Under the pieces are notes generated by a model. The model was not told where the DNA came from. It worked only from the letters and a program-made list of their open reading frames with translations, and ran no database searches. A stretch of DNA of 64,000 bases, from positions 37,350,874 to 37,414,873 of the forward strand of contig CM041090.1 in NCBI GenBank assembly GCA_023079485.1. The letters are read 5' to 3'. Shown here piece after piece: positions 1-11,088 of the stretch. The DNA is from Archilochus colubris (taxonomy: Eukaryota; Chordata; Aves; Apodiformes; Trochilidae). Made by a program: the position numbers and the translations under genes. Positions within the stretch are counted from its first letter, which is position 1. Each line of letters starts with the position of its first letter.

Positions 1-1146
1 TGTGCATATAATTATGAGTGATTACTCACACCATTTACTAATAAAGAGAAGTCAGCTTTCACCTGGGCTTGCTCCTTGCACCCAGGTCCATGTGGTTTTG
101 TCCTTTTCTGTCAGGTACACCTACCAAGGAGCCATTTAGTGCTCAGTGGTAAACAAAAGGTCCCCCCCTCTTTGCTGACTGAGAAATGACAGCATCCTGC
201 TTTTGCAACACATCAATCTCTACCTCTTCACCTCTCCTCACTCCATGACCAAGCGAGCTGTGAGCCTGCTGAGGTGAATATAGTTGGGTGCTTGCATGGG
301 AGAATCACAGAGAGAATCACAACTTGGCAGCTTTCATTCTGGGGATGTTTCCAAGAAAAAGAAAACAAAATTAAACAAGAAAAGCCAGAGAGTAATGAGA
401 AGTAGGTCATTATTTGGCTCTGACCACCAAGCACCTCTGTAGCTGAACAATACAGCAGTCAGAGCAATAAAGTCCAATTCTGCACACTGCTGTTCAAAGA
501 AATAGAGAACTGCCCACAGCAAACAGCATGAAAATCAACATCTTTTCTTTGCTGCTTTATTCTTACTCCCAAATTTAGATTTTGAAAGTAGGAACATGGG
601 AACCAGCTTCAAACTGACTCTCACTTTGCTGCTTAAGGTTCTTCCATAGCTAAAAGAAATGGCAGCCAAGAAGCAGAAGCACAATCATCTCTGATTTTCC
701 CAATCACCTACTTTACATTCTACATGTGGAGTAAGCGTGAGTCAGGCTTCATTTATGCTACTGGGTTTTATTAGCACAGGCCCAAGATTGGCAGAGCATT
801 GGAAGAAAAAGAGATTACACACTGCAGGAGACCCTGATAAGCCTGGAAAACCCCTGGTGTGGATGTAGTTACATCCATGAGTCAGCCTACACCCCTTTGC
901 CAGCCCAGGTTAAGTTGCTTTGAAGAAAACATCAGCTGTAAACAAAAGCACCCTCTGTCAGCAGGTGCTGTGTCTACACTGGGGACACTACAGGGTACAG
1001 CTGTAGCTGTGTGTGTGCTGTAGTGTGGGGCTGGAAATGCTGGTGAACTCAGAAATTAAACAACCTGCTGGATTTTCTGCCAGAGAGTTACAAAACATTG
1101 TCCTCTCCTTCCACCAAATGACTTTCATTTTGTGAGTATTGCTCCA
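1..1146. other. Non-coding, nothing recognised
   Basis: Probably SYT16 intron on the minus strand. Short open frames here have no recognisable domain and no convincing splice context. Confidence 0.5.
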
Positions 1147-1643
1147 TGGAAAAAGACCTCGGAGTCCTGGTGGACGGGAAATTCTCCATGGGTCAGCAAT
1201 GTGTCCTTGTGGCCAAGAGGGCCAATGATATCTTAAGGTGCATCAGGAAAAGTGTGTCCAGCAGATCTGGGGAGGTTCTGCTCCCTCTCTACTCTGCCCT
1301 GGTGAAATGACACCTGTAATACTGGATCTAGTTTTGGGCTCCCCAGTTCAAGAGAGAGAGGGATGAGGATGAGGCCAATCTCTCTTCAATGTGGCTCAGG
1401 ACAAGGAATAATGGGTTCAAGCTAGAACATAAATTCCACCTCAACATGAGGAGAAACTTCTTTACTGTGAGAGGGAAAAGCCCTGGCACAGGCTGCTCAG
1501 AGAGGTTGTGGAGTCTCCTTCTCTGGAGATTTTCAAAGCCCACCTGGATGTGTTCCTGGGTGATCCTGCTTTGGCAAGGGAGTTGTACTAGATGACCTCT
1601 AGAGGTCCCTTCCAACCGCTAGCATTATATGATTCTATGATAA
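1147..1643 (+). mobile_element. CR1 LINE, 3' fragment with internal deletion
   Basis: The first part translates in frame as the C-terminus of the CR1 reverse-transcriptase ORF (KDLGVLVDGKFSM, then LVAKRANDILRCIRKS). It is broken by a TGA where the intact element continues. After about 1350 the sequence jumps to the CR1 3' region (HLNMRRNFFTVR and the 'gaggttgtggagtctccttc' block). The material between, roughly 300-400 nt in full copies, is missing. The copy ends in the CR1-typical 'gatgacctctagaggtccc' block and a short ATTCTATGA tail. It is a dead copy. Confidence 0.92.
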
Positions 1644-2488
1644 TTTTTATGGTCGTTTTCCTGGTAGCTTTCACACCACAGTGGGGTTGTATCCCTTCAA
1701 GTTTCCCACCGTTTGCCTCTTCTACTTGTTTGCTTGGCTTGGAGACTCACTTTTCCTGCTGATGCAAGGGAATCACTTTGTGAAGTCTCTCCACCACATT
1801 TAAGGAAGTTTCTCTGAACTGTCACTAGCTTCTACCAGAAAATGTCCTTCCACTTAGCAGAAATAAAACTGCCCAAGGACACACCCAGACGAGCCAGGAC
1901 ATTGACTCTTGCTTCTCTTTAAAGCACACTCACAACCTGCTAAACCCATGTGGGTTACCCACCATTCATAGCACCCAAGGCTGTCACCATTAGCTTCACA
2001 CCCACAAGTCTTTGTTTGCTGATTAACAGGGTGGAAATCAACTCCCTCACAAAGATATTTGTTTGGGGTTGCTACGGATAACAACTGCATTGCAACAAGG
2101 CAGATATTTATTTTCCCACTGATTTTTCTAATTGAAACTTTGTTTGCTACCAGGGAGTTGATTCACCACAGCCCCTCCCTTTACCACCACTGTAGCACAA
2201 CCGTTTCCATGACATCCCTGGAAAAATCACAGACTTCAGCACAGCAAAACCAACATGTGTCCAGGACCAAAGCTGTCACCCAAAAGGGACAACCCTGTCC
2301 TCCTTCCTTTTCCATCTTCCTCTTGTTTCTGCTTGAGCAACTATGTGGCCATCTTACCTGATTCAAAAAGGGGTCAGATGAAGATGAAGTGATGAGCTTG
2401 TTGGGTCCACCACACAGTAACATGCTGGTGAGGCCAGACATGGAAAGTAGCTCAACAGTGTGGTAAGGGAAGGACAACAAATCTCAGC

Positions 2489-2527
2489 TGCAGTTTTGCA
2501 TCAGCTACTGACAGCTGCAAAACTGCA
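2489..2527. repeat. Perfect 12-bp inverted repeat
   Basis: TGCAGTTTTGCA at 2489-2500 is the exact reverse complement of TGCAAAACTGCA at 2516-2527, with a 15-nt spacer. It could fold as a hairpin in DNA or RNA. No function is recognised. Confidence 0.7.
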
Positions 2528-3548
2528 CTCTCAGGCCCAATGGTTTTATAGCTGCATTATTTATGGCAGTAAGTCTAGACCCCAGAACTGACCCTGTGAC
2601 ACAGAACCTCAGCAAACAGTGCTCTCATTAATCCAAATTCAGGGCTTTCACTCCAGCACCACCACTCTCACACTATTTGCTGGAAAATACTCCCACACAG
2701 ATTATGCTGATATGTATAGACCATATGGGCTTGAATATCACTCAGCCTGAGGAGGGAAATGTCTCCAAGTGCCCAGCTTGTGTGGGCAAGCACTTATGCC
2801 CTGTGCAATGAGTCCTTCAGGGATGCTGCATCTCACATGGTTACTGAGCTCTCTCAACAGGCAATGCCCTGCCTGAACATCAGGGAACTTTTAGGAAGGG
2901 TGATCAAGCCATGAGAGCATCAGCAATTTTCATGGTCATTAGAAAGAATTATCTACAGATTTTGCTATCTACTGGTTTAAGATTCAACCCAAGTCATTCA
3001 GGTTGGTCTGCAAATAGGTATTTCTGAAGCCTTCCTTCAGATGGAGGAGACCACATGAGAATCACACAAACAGCACCTGCAGAGGTACAGTCCAACCACA
3101 CCTTCCTCGTTACTCACAGCTCAACAATGCCATTCACTGTCTATAAAACTGCACATTTTTCCCTCTATAACTGTAATCTTCCTCTTTTCATTCATTACAG
3201 TATTTCCCCTTAGTTACTAAAACTGTTTCAGGAGTCTATGAGGGCACACAAAACCATGGCTGCTGCCAACAGGTAATTACAGCAGCCAAAAATTAATTGG
3301 GCACAAGGAAGTCATAGCCTTGTGAGGTGAGGATCAACACCAGCTCACTTTTTGGCAGAGTGATCTCATCTCATGTAAGTTTACAGTAGTGGGGTTTGTG
3401 CTGTTATGCTGGGAGAAAAGAGAGATAGACTATCCATCCTTCCACAGTTCCTAATGGATATTCCCTTCTTCAACTATTTCCCTGCCACCATGGGTTTGAG
3501 TAAGTAGCCTCCTACAAAGCTACCAACAACTGCAACTTAAAAACAAGC

Positions 3549-3569
3549 AAAAAAAAAAAAAAAAAAAAC
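3549..3569 (+). repeat. Poly(A) run of 21
   Basis: A simple A run followed by an A/C-rich stretch to about 3640. No retrocopy is recognisable upstream. Confidence 0.9.
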
Positions 3570-6500
3570 AAAACCCAAGCAATGACAAAAACCCACACAC
3601 AAGGAAAGAAAAGCAAAACCCAACAAACAAGACAAAAAGTACTACTGCTTGCATCAGCACAGAGAAATACTATGTGCCAGCTCTGCATAGGGCTGCTAGT
3701 ACACCTGCACATAACCTGCATCACAACACAATGAGATCCTCCACACCTGCCTTGCCCTGTAGTAGGAGATGGAAGGTGAGGAAGCAGGGTTTCTAGGAGA
3801 GAGGCAGCACTTCCCAGGTGCTGCCAAGATGCTGTTTATTGGTAAATGAAGCCTCTTGAGTCCTAAACAACCTTCCCAGAGGAAGACAGAGTCGCAACTG
3901 CCATATGGGGAGTGGGAAGAGGATGCCACTTAGCAAAAGTGGATGAGAAAATACATGCAGAAACACACACGCTCACACACACAATTTGTTCTGTAACTGC
4001 ACTGAATGACAAAATCCATTTCTTCCTCTCCAATACATCCTTCTCCACACAGCTTATGCAACCTTCCAGACAACAAGAGCAGATGACTAGTACTCCTGAA
4101 CAGAGCATCCTTACTCATGCACCCTAGGGAGCTAGGAAGCTCTGCCCTCCAGGCAAGGAACTTGGTAAAAACCCAAACTACTGATCTGCTGTGCGTTTAC
4201 AGAGACATTCTGTCTAAAAATCACCAACTGAAGATGAACAGCAATGTTGACAGGCCTGAAACAGAGCCTGCAGTAGCACCTTTGACAATCTGTGTTTTGA
4301 ACAACTCTTTTGCTCCATTCCCCTAGCTGTAAAGCTGAGGTGCCAAAGTACACCCTCCTTTCAGGGCTACTGTGTACTCCCACTTACTTTTGGCATAGTG
4401 GATTAGGATCTCTCACAATCCTCAAACTTTGAAAAGACAGAACTGCAGAGGAGCACTTTTGATGTAAAAGGGAACACAGTGCTGCCTTCACAAGGACAAA
4501 AGTCTATGCAAAAATAGTTTGAGTGGCTCTGAATTTCCCAGAGAGGAATCATTTGATGCAAACTCATGTCTCCACTCCATTTCAGAAAGCTGTGGGCTCG
4601 TCCCACATTCTTCAGAGACCACTTGCACATCCCCAGTCATGTTTGTGCTTTCTCCCACTTGAGAAGCCCGGAGGATTTTCTGAGAAGTGCTTTTGACCAC
4701 TGTCTCTCTTTGCTTTCCTTCACTCAGTCCTAGTGGTACCATTGATTCAGTGTAGCCTCTTTAAATGCCCCCTGAGTATAGAGACTGACTTTTATAGGGC
4801 TACATTCTGGCTCAGGCAGTGGCTGGCTCCAGAGCCAGACAGGTGATAAAATTTATCACCTTAGGATCTTTACATAGAAACTGGCCATTGATCAATTTTA
4901 TTCTTGGGCTCAAGCAGAAGTTTTATTTATCATGAAACCAACATCATTATTTTTTTAAAATGGGTATATTTTGCTGGATGGGTTAATTGTGATGAAAACT
5001 CATTTCTTGCCTAGGAATTCCTGGCCATATTCGGAGTCATTTTACTGAGGTCAGGGGTGCTGATATACAGCAGAAAGAATAATTTCCTCTACTACAGCAA
5101 TTACTGGCAAAAATCAATGACCCCTGTGTTAAGCTGGGGGCCAAGGGAGGTAAATGTAATTGTGCTTTCTAGTTTTAAAAATTCCCAGAGCCTCAGAGGC
5201 ATGCCTCCCCTTACACATGTATTGAGGATAACTATCGAGCCATCTAGACAAGATTCCTATTAGGATGTCAAACTTCCTAGTATCCCAAGGTCAAAAGGGT
5301 TTTTTTTTCAGTGCTACTGAAATGCAGTCTTTAGGTAGGACTGAGATTATCTAATTGATGGGGGAAAAAAAATCTCCAAAGGCTTCATGCAGTTTAAGTG
5401 TAGTGCTCACCTATAAATTACAGTAGTGTTATCAACACAATGTCAGACAGCACAGGAGACTCTTCAATCACAGAACTTGTGGTGCAAAAATAGTTCAGCT
5501 CTTATTCAGAACACTGGGCTCTGCTGGTGTTCCTGTCCCCAGTGTCTTTTCAGAGGAGTGTCTGCTGAAACTGCTATTTAATGGTCACTTTGACTTTTTG
5601 TTTAAAAAGGACATGGGCCCTGAAGAAGAACTGGGGTAAAGCCATTGTGTCCATGCCACAATTATTGCTGCTTTTCATCTTTTTCCTTATGGCTTTTTTT
5701 GTCTATAGATTCAGACTGGGAAGCAGATGGACTAGCCAGCTCTACCCCTCTCTGCTTGCAGAGCACTACTTTTAGAAGTGGCTTATTGCTCCACTGCTTT
5801 TTTTTCAATTCTTAAGCCAAATGTGCAACGATGGATTTGGCAGCCACACTCTCACCATCCACCCCCAGTCAGCTGATCAGTCACTATCTCAGCTGTGGGG
5901 GGGGATGCAAAGGCTGCTCCTTCCTCATTCTGCAGTTGGAGACTGTTCCCTACCAGAAACACTGAGGTTGGACCATGAAGAAGGGTCTCAGGGAAGCTGT
6001 GCAATCGAGTTCATCTGTATGTGCAAAATTTACAACTACAGTGTGAATGGTGGCAGGGATCTACATGCATGGGTCTGCCATCATTAACCTCTTAAACCAA
6101 ACACCCAGCATTGCAATCATTCCTGCTGAGCTCCCTCCTCATTCTGGCATCGTGGATGAAAATCATCCAAAGCAAAAAAACTTTTCCCTGCATTTGTTTG
6201 AAACCTTGAAACAACATTACTAGCATCACTGAAGTACAGACAGGGGCTCAGCAGCAGCCAAAGAGGGACCTTGCTGATTAGCATGTACCTAACACACGTT
6301 TGACTTTAGAACCCAAAAATTTCATTGCTCACAAACTATTAGATCTCTAAGCCCAAAATGTGTTTTCAGTAAGGTCTGTGTTGCTTTGAGGACTCAGAAA
6401 AGCAACTTTGGGAGCTAAGGAACATTTCTGAGGAAGGAAAAATGTGATTAAAAAATGTATTTGATAAAACGAAGGAGGGGTTATGATGTTTTTTTAACTG

Positions 6501-9288
6501 TAATTTTATTTTTTTTTTATCTCAGAAAAATGCCCTAAATCTAAGAGAGGTGAACAATTACTGGATTTTGGTTTGCATCTTTTTCAAAATAAAATTATTC
6601 TCATCTAGGTTTGGTGGGGTTTCCCCCCTCCCTTAAGCCAAATTAACTATATATTGGAATGACCTTGTAGCAGGTTTTTGTAGTTCTTTAATCACCAGTG
6701 GCTGCTAAATGAAGCATATCTATTTTCTCTGTTACATTACTATTGGCAACCAGGTCTTCAGTAAGTGCCCAGAAATATTTCCATGGCAACAAAAAGCATT
6801 CAGCATTGCTACTGTTTTGTGCCAATTTAGCTTTAAAATATTCTTTTGTGGAAAGGAATATGGTACATTAAGTGAAATAAAGTCAAGATGCAATGTTCTG
6901 AAAAGAATATAAGGATAAACAGGAAATATGTATTTTGCAAAACTGGGGGGAAAAATGTCAAATGGAAGGAAAAATGTTCAAAGCTAATATTGATGCTACT
7001 GAATGCCTTTGCTGACTGTCAGCAAGCCCATATGCTTGCTTACATTGTCACTTAGGGTTAGGTAACAAAGCTCACAGAAATAAAGATACCTCAAACATCT
7101 CTCAGTCATTTTAATGGATCAGTAAAACTTTAAGTTGCCAGGGTATTACAGTTTCTCTGCATGTCTAGCTTACCATCAGAAGAGTTCATACTCCTGATGT
7201 TAGAGAATGAATCTAAGGGAAAAAGAGAAAATAAAGAGTTGAAAAATGAAATAAAAAGAGCACATGTGTGCTTTGGAAGTAAAGGGTCACTTAGAAGAGC
7301 AAAACCAGTTCTTCCACATCAAAGACCTTGTGGAAGATATTTTCAAATCACAGTTCAGCACTTTCTTTCCTGTTATACAACTTAGTTCAGAGAAAAAAGG
7401 TATCAGCTCCCAGCCCTCCAACTCCCAAACAGCCAACATCATGACTATAATGTCTTGAGACCATGGGATGGACATTTGGGCAGTGCCTTGCAGAGATAAG
7501 AGATAAAAGACAATCTGAGAGCATTGGGATTGACATTCCCTCTGGTGTAAAAAGCAACACAATGCCCTCTGAAGTGGAAGTAGAGAGCTCTAGGCAGCTG
7601 CAATGTAGGTGCTGGGGAGCTCTGTAAGGCCAGGTGGACAGTCCCCAATGGGTCCAGGCAGCTGACTGAGAAGGAAAGAAAAAAAATAGTGAAAAAGTGC
7701 AACAGCAGCTTGATCAGTACCTGCTGTCAGCTGGGACAGAGGTTCAGAGGGACCTTCTCCTTTAGCTGCAGTGATGGGCTACTTTACTGTCTCTCACCAG
7801 AAAAACTCATCTGATCTATCACATGCTTCTAAGGATGCCTCCTTTCAGATATCTCTGCAGACAGGACTGCAGCTAAGAAACTGCCCATTCCTGGACCCTG
7901 TTTCCCAGAGAGCTTACCACCTTTTCTCCCATCCACTGTGAGCCAGGGGGTAGTCCAGAGACAGGACAAAGATCTGGAGGCCACCATCAGAATTCAGAAC
8001 ATGGTTCCTCCCCAGCATCCTCTGAGGAGCCCCAGGATTGTCCAAGAATCACTGTACCAACCCTTCTTGGGCATACAGGAGACAAGGCTGCACCCTGGGT
8101 AGCAATTGTCCAGAAGGACCCATGGTCCCAGCACCCCCTGGAAGGACAGGATATGCCATGTTCAGTGGTGTCTGTGCACACACTAGACACATAAACCAAG
8201 CACACATAGCAAATCCAGCCCTGCAGCATTGACTTGGTGCCTATGAACAAACCCTGTGGGCAGGGTCCCACAGAGCAATGTACAAGGGTGCCAGAAAGTA
8301 GAGGATCTCTACAGGTTAGAGGTTGGGCTCCAAGAAGACACAGCTCTAGGGTGCTTAACCTGAGAATTGGCAATCATTCACCTGGAACATGAAAAAAGCA
8401 GTCCCAGTCTGGGAATCAGAACAGATAGACCAAAAGCTTATTTATCTTAATTATTTACTTGTTGGCCATAACAGTGTAAGGAATAGCGAGAAAGAAAAGA
8501 GCTAATTTTAACATTCATTAAAGAACACCATCAAGTTTATACCCTCTCAGTCTGATATTCCTATTAAATGCCAAAAAAAAAGTATAATCTTCCACAATCT
8601 GCACAGAAAAGGCAAAACATGTAAGACAAGAAGCCAAGAGCAATGAAAAGCTCTTGGTCATTGCAAAACAAACATTCTCAAGAGCATCTACTATCTGAGT
8701 TCAAAAAAATGAATTTAGATATCTGAAGCCAACTTCTGAGACCCTCAGTGAGTCTCAAGTTCATTACCAGGTCCTTAATGTAGACCTCCTCCCTCTCCTT
8801 TCCTCTCTTATCCCATATATTCATGAAGAGTGGCTTTGATCCACTAAGACCCCAGGATGCTGTCAGCAGGACTGCAGCTTTCCTGCTTGGGGTTGTTTCT
8901 CATAGCTTCACCAGTCCTCTGGGACCCATTTAATTTCCAGCCACATTCACAGTGATATTTCATGAGTAGAACTCATGTGGCTGAAATTCAGTCCTGAACC
9001 CAATCGACTAAAAAGCTGCTCATGTCATTTAATGATCCAAACTCAGAGTTAGGCCTATTTAAAACTGCAAATACCAAATTCAGTTCTTCTTCCCATAATC
9101 TCCTGCCTGCTGTCCTCTTCAGCCTTATTTTGAAAAGCCTGTGGGGGTGGTGGGAGGGGAGGAAAGAGATTTGGGAGCCTTTCATCCATAAAATCATGAG
9201 ATATGGCTGGCTTTTTAGTACAGCATTTCACAGCACATGGCACGGTAACATCTTGAGATTCCTGGCACAAAGAAACAAGGTTTGGGAT

Positions 9289-9301
9289 TATATATATATA
9301 T
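9289..9301. repeat. Short (TA)n
   Basis: A thirteen-base TA dinucleotide run in intronic DNA just downstream of the SYT16 exon. Confidence 0.9.
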
Positions 9302-9673
9302 CTTTAATAGCAATGACGCAAAGGCAGATGGTTCTCAAAGCAAAGGCTTAAGGCTAAACTTTCCCTTTGAAGGGTCCTGCTACCAGAAACAAAACACGAG
9401 GGGAAGAAAACACTCCTTGCAACAGGGCCCAATTGCCTTCTAATACACAGCACTTTACCCTGGGGATGTCCACTTATTTCAATGAGATTAGTCTCACAAA
9501 GGAGAATTTGAAACAGATAAGGTTAGACTTTTCTTTGGGATTTGGGGAGTTTTATTTCAGCTGTGGGAAAGAGAGACAGCACAGAACATAATAAGCAGAT
9601 TAGCAATGAAATAAATGAATACTAGAAATGAGAGGTCTGAATAATACAGTTAGGATGAGTGCTAGCTGCTTAC

Positions 9674-10238
9674 CTGCAAAACTTGCCTTGCCATTATTAT
9701 TTCCTAAGGAGCCACCCAAGCTGAGGTTGCACTTGTGACCTCCCATTCTCACAGAGGGTTCACCTTCTTCCTCAGCAATCGGAGGAAGCTGATCAAGTGG
9801 CTGGAGATCTTCCTTTGTCCAGTAGAACCCATTGGCTGTCAAGGACCTGGTGCTTTCAGCACATTGCTCTGGTAAGCTGGTGGTATTTTTAAGCAGTTTG
9901 CGCCCCTGCAGACCCATTTCAGATCCAGGGGGGATGTCTTCTAAAGCAAGATCAGGATTGACAATGTGACCATCTTCTCTAGGATAGAAGTACTCCTCAT
10001 CGCAGAGGTCCAAGTGTTGTTCATCTGCTTCCTCAGAATAGTCCTCATAAATTCCTCCATTATTCTCCAAGTCCCTCTTCCTCTCTTTTTCTGACTTACG
10101 ACCCATCCCACTCAAGTTCAGCAGTGAAGCAGATATAGAGCCCCCAGCTTGTTGGATAGCTTCGTATATCTGAGACATCCAAGATGACAGTGGCTGAAGG
10201 AAATTCTGAGCAGACTCAGAAGCCATGTTTAACACCAT
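9674..10238 (-). CDS. SYT16: Synaptotagmin-16 N-terminal coding exon (partial gene)
   Basis: This exon encodes the first 188 residues, plus one base of the next codon, of a protein I identify as synaptotagmin-16. SYT16 is a Ca2+-independent C2-domain protein of the SYT14/16 branch, linked to membrane trafficking. The identification rests on the protein's character and on the SYT14-like transmembrane exon 10.5 kb upstream on the same strand. The start MVLNMASESAQNF has a strong context (G at -3, G at +4); Met5 also has a strong context (A at -3, G at +4). Residues 46-56 form a basic patch (RKSEKERKR) and 64-102 an acidic tyrosine-rich stretch (YEDYSEEADE, CDEEYFYPRED). No C2 domain lies in this exon. 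It ends at a CAG|GTAAGC donor in phase 1; the open frame beyond that point is intron read-through. The known SYT16 (Strep14) is described as lacking a transmembrane region, which fits a start here. The C2 exons must lie further along the minus strand, probably outside the window. Confidence 0.82.
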
Positions 10239-10297
10239 GCCAGTATCTGGTGATCAGTTGTTCAGCTTCCCCAGCATGTCACTTATAATTCAGGGAG
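10239..10297 (-). other. SYT16: 5' untranslated part of the SYT16 exon, with acceptor site
   Basis: On the minus strand the best acceptor upstream of the start codon is a pyrimidine-rich run ending in TTATTCTGTAG just above 10297. This places 59 nt of leader before ATG at 10238. The leader holds two TGA stops in the main frame, at 10290-10292 and 10254-10256. A protein entering through this acceptor therefore cannot be read into the main frame, and translation must begin at or after 10238. A second, weaker AG (CACCAG) would start the exon at 10246 and avoid both stops. Confidence 0.5.
10254..10277 (-). promoter_or_regulatory. Short upstream ORF in the SYT16 leader
   Basis: An ATG at 10277 opens a seven-codon frame (MLGKLNN) that ends in TGA at 10254-10256, 15 nt before the main start codon. 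It lies in the same frame as the main ORF. Upstream ORFs this short and this close usually lower initiation or act through reinitiation. The uORF exists only if the exon begins at 10297 or further upstream. Its effect is inferred. Confidence 0.4.
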
Positions 10298-10946
10298 CTA
10301 CAGAATAAGCACCAGAAGAGATTACTGTAAATTGCTTGTCCATCAACAACTGTCGACACACTATCTATGTAAGATGTTTAGAACTTAGAGGAGAAATGGA
10401 AAAAACACTTCTAGTTATTAAGATTACTATTAGAAATCCCAAAATGATTGACAAACTACACATATTCCTGCAGAAATCTGGAAGGCTTTAATCCAATTGC
10501 TGAAACTCATAAAAGTAAAAACACAGTAGTACCTTTTCTGAAGTGTGCACATTCTGGTGACAGCTGTGAACAGACCTGCTAAAAAAAATACAAAACAACC
10601 TGCAGTCAAAAATCACAATCTCCTTGACTTGACTTCTACCATATCCTCAACATCAGAAAGTCCAGGTGGGAAAACTGAAAGGAGGACAATTCTGGGGAGA
10701 ATTCTGTTTTGATTGATGAAGTGATAGGCCCAAAGCATGCAGAACCAGCCCAACTATCTCAAATGCTTTGCTCCAGAAAGACTCTGGAAGAAGCTCTCTT
10801 TGTCTAGAGAGTTACAGGACCCAAAGTTGTTTTGGTCTTCACAGAAATAACATTTAAAAAAAAAATAAAGAAACACAGGAGGTGGAATATTCATTTAAAT
10901 TCCCAATATTAAATTACTGGGAACAGAAGTCAACAAAAGCATGGGT

Positions 10947-11088
10947 GTCATGTTCAAGGTTAGGCTGGATGGAGCTTTGAGCAACTTCCACCTGGTCTAG
11001 TAGGAGATGCTTCTGCCCATGGCAAGGGAGTTGGCACTAGATGATCTTAAAGTCTCTTCCATCCCAAATCACTCTATGATTCCATGTT
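10947..11088 (+). mobile_element. CR1 LINE, short 3' end
   Basis: The CR1 3' terminal block is recognisable as 'gttcaaggttaggctggatgg', 'cacctggtctagtaggagatg', 'ctagatgatcttaaagtctc' and 'actctatgattccatg'. It is 5'-truncated to about 140 bp, diverged, and non-coding. It lies in the intron between the recognised SYT16 exon and the transmembrane exon. Confidence 0.9.

Larger units (their letters stand above)
1644..9673. other. SYT16: Presumed SYT16 intron
   Basis: This lies downstream of the recognised exon on the minus strand. I looked for C2A-domain coding (the PCPVF and HVESEMIG regions of the family) and found none. A few isolated donor-like sites occur (2358, 4388, 7914), but none flanks a recognisable domain. 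Simple repeats and one inverted repeat are listed separately. Confidence 0.5.

Noticed and set aside
4388..4442. 55-nt segment on the minus strand with tidy acceptor (CTCTGCAG) and donor (GTAAGT)
   Set aside because: The encoded peptide is not recognisable as synaptotagmin, and such pairs arise by chance in 64 kb.
7050..7065. Two TTAGGG-like units
   Set aside because: Too few to be an interstitial telomere array.
7914..7970. Minus-strand segment with donor GGTG|GTAAGC and peptide ending MGEKV
   Set aside because: The MGEK match to the C2A region is four residues only and the neighbouring sequence does not fit a C2 domain.
7987..8373. 128-codon minus-strand, cysteine-rich open frame
   Set aside because: The cysteines show no regular spacing of a known domain, and no signal for a gene start was seen.
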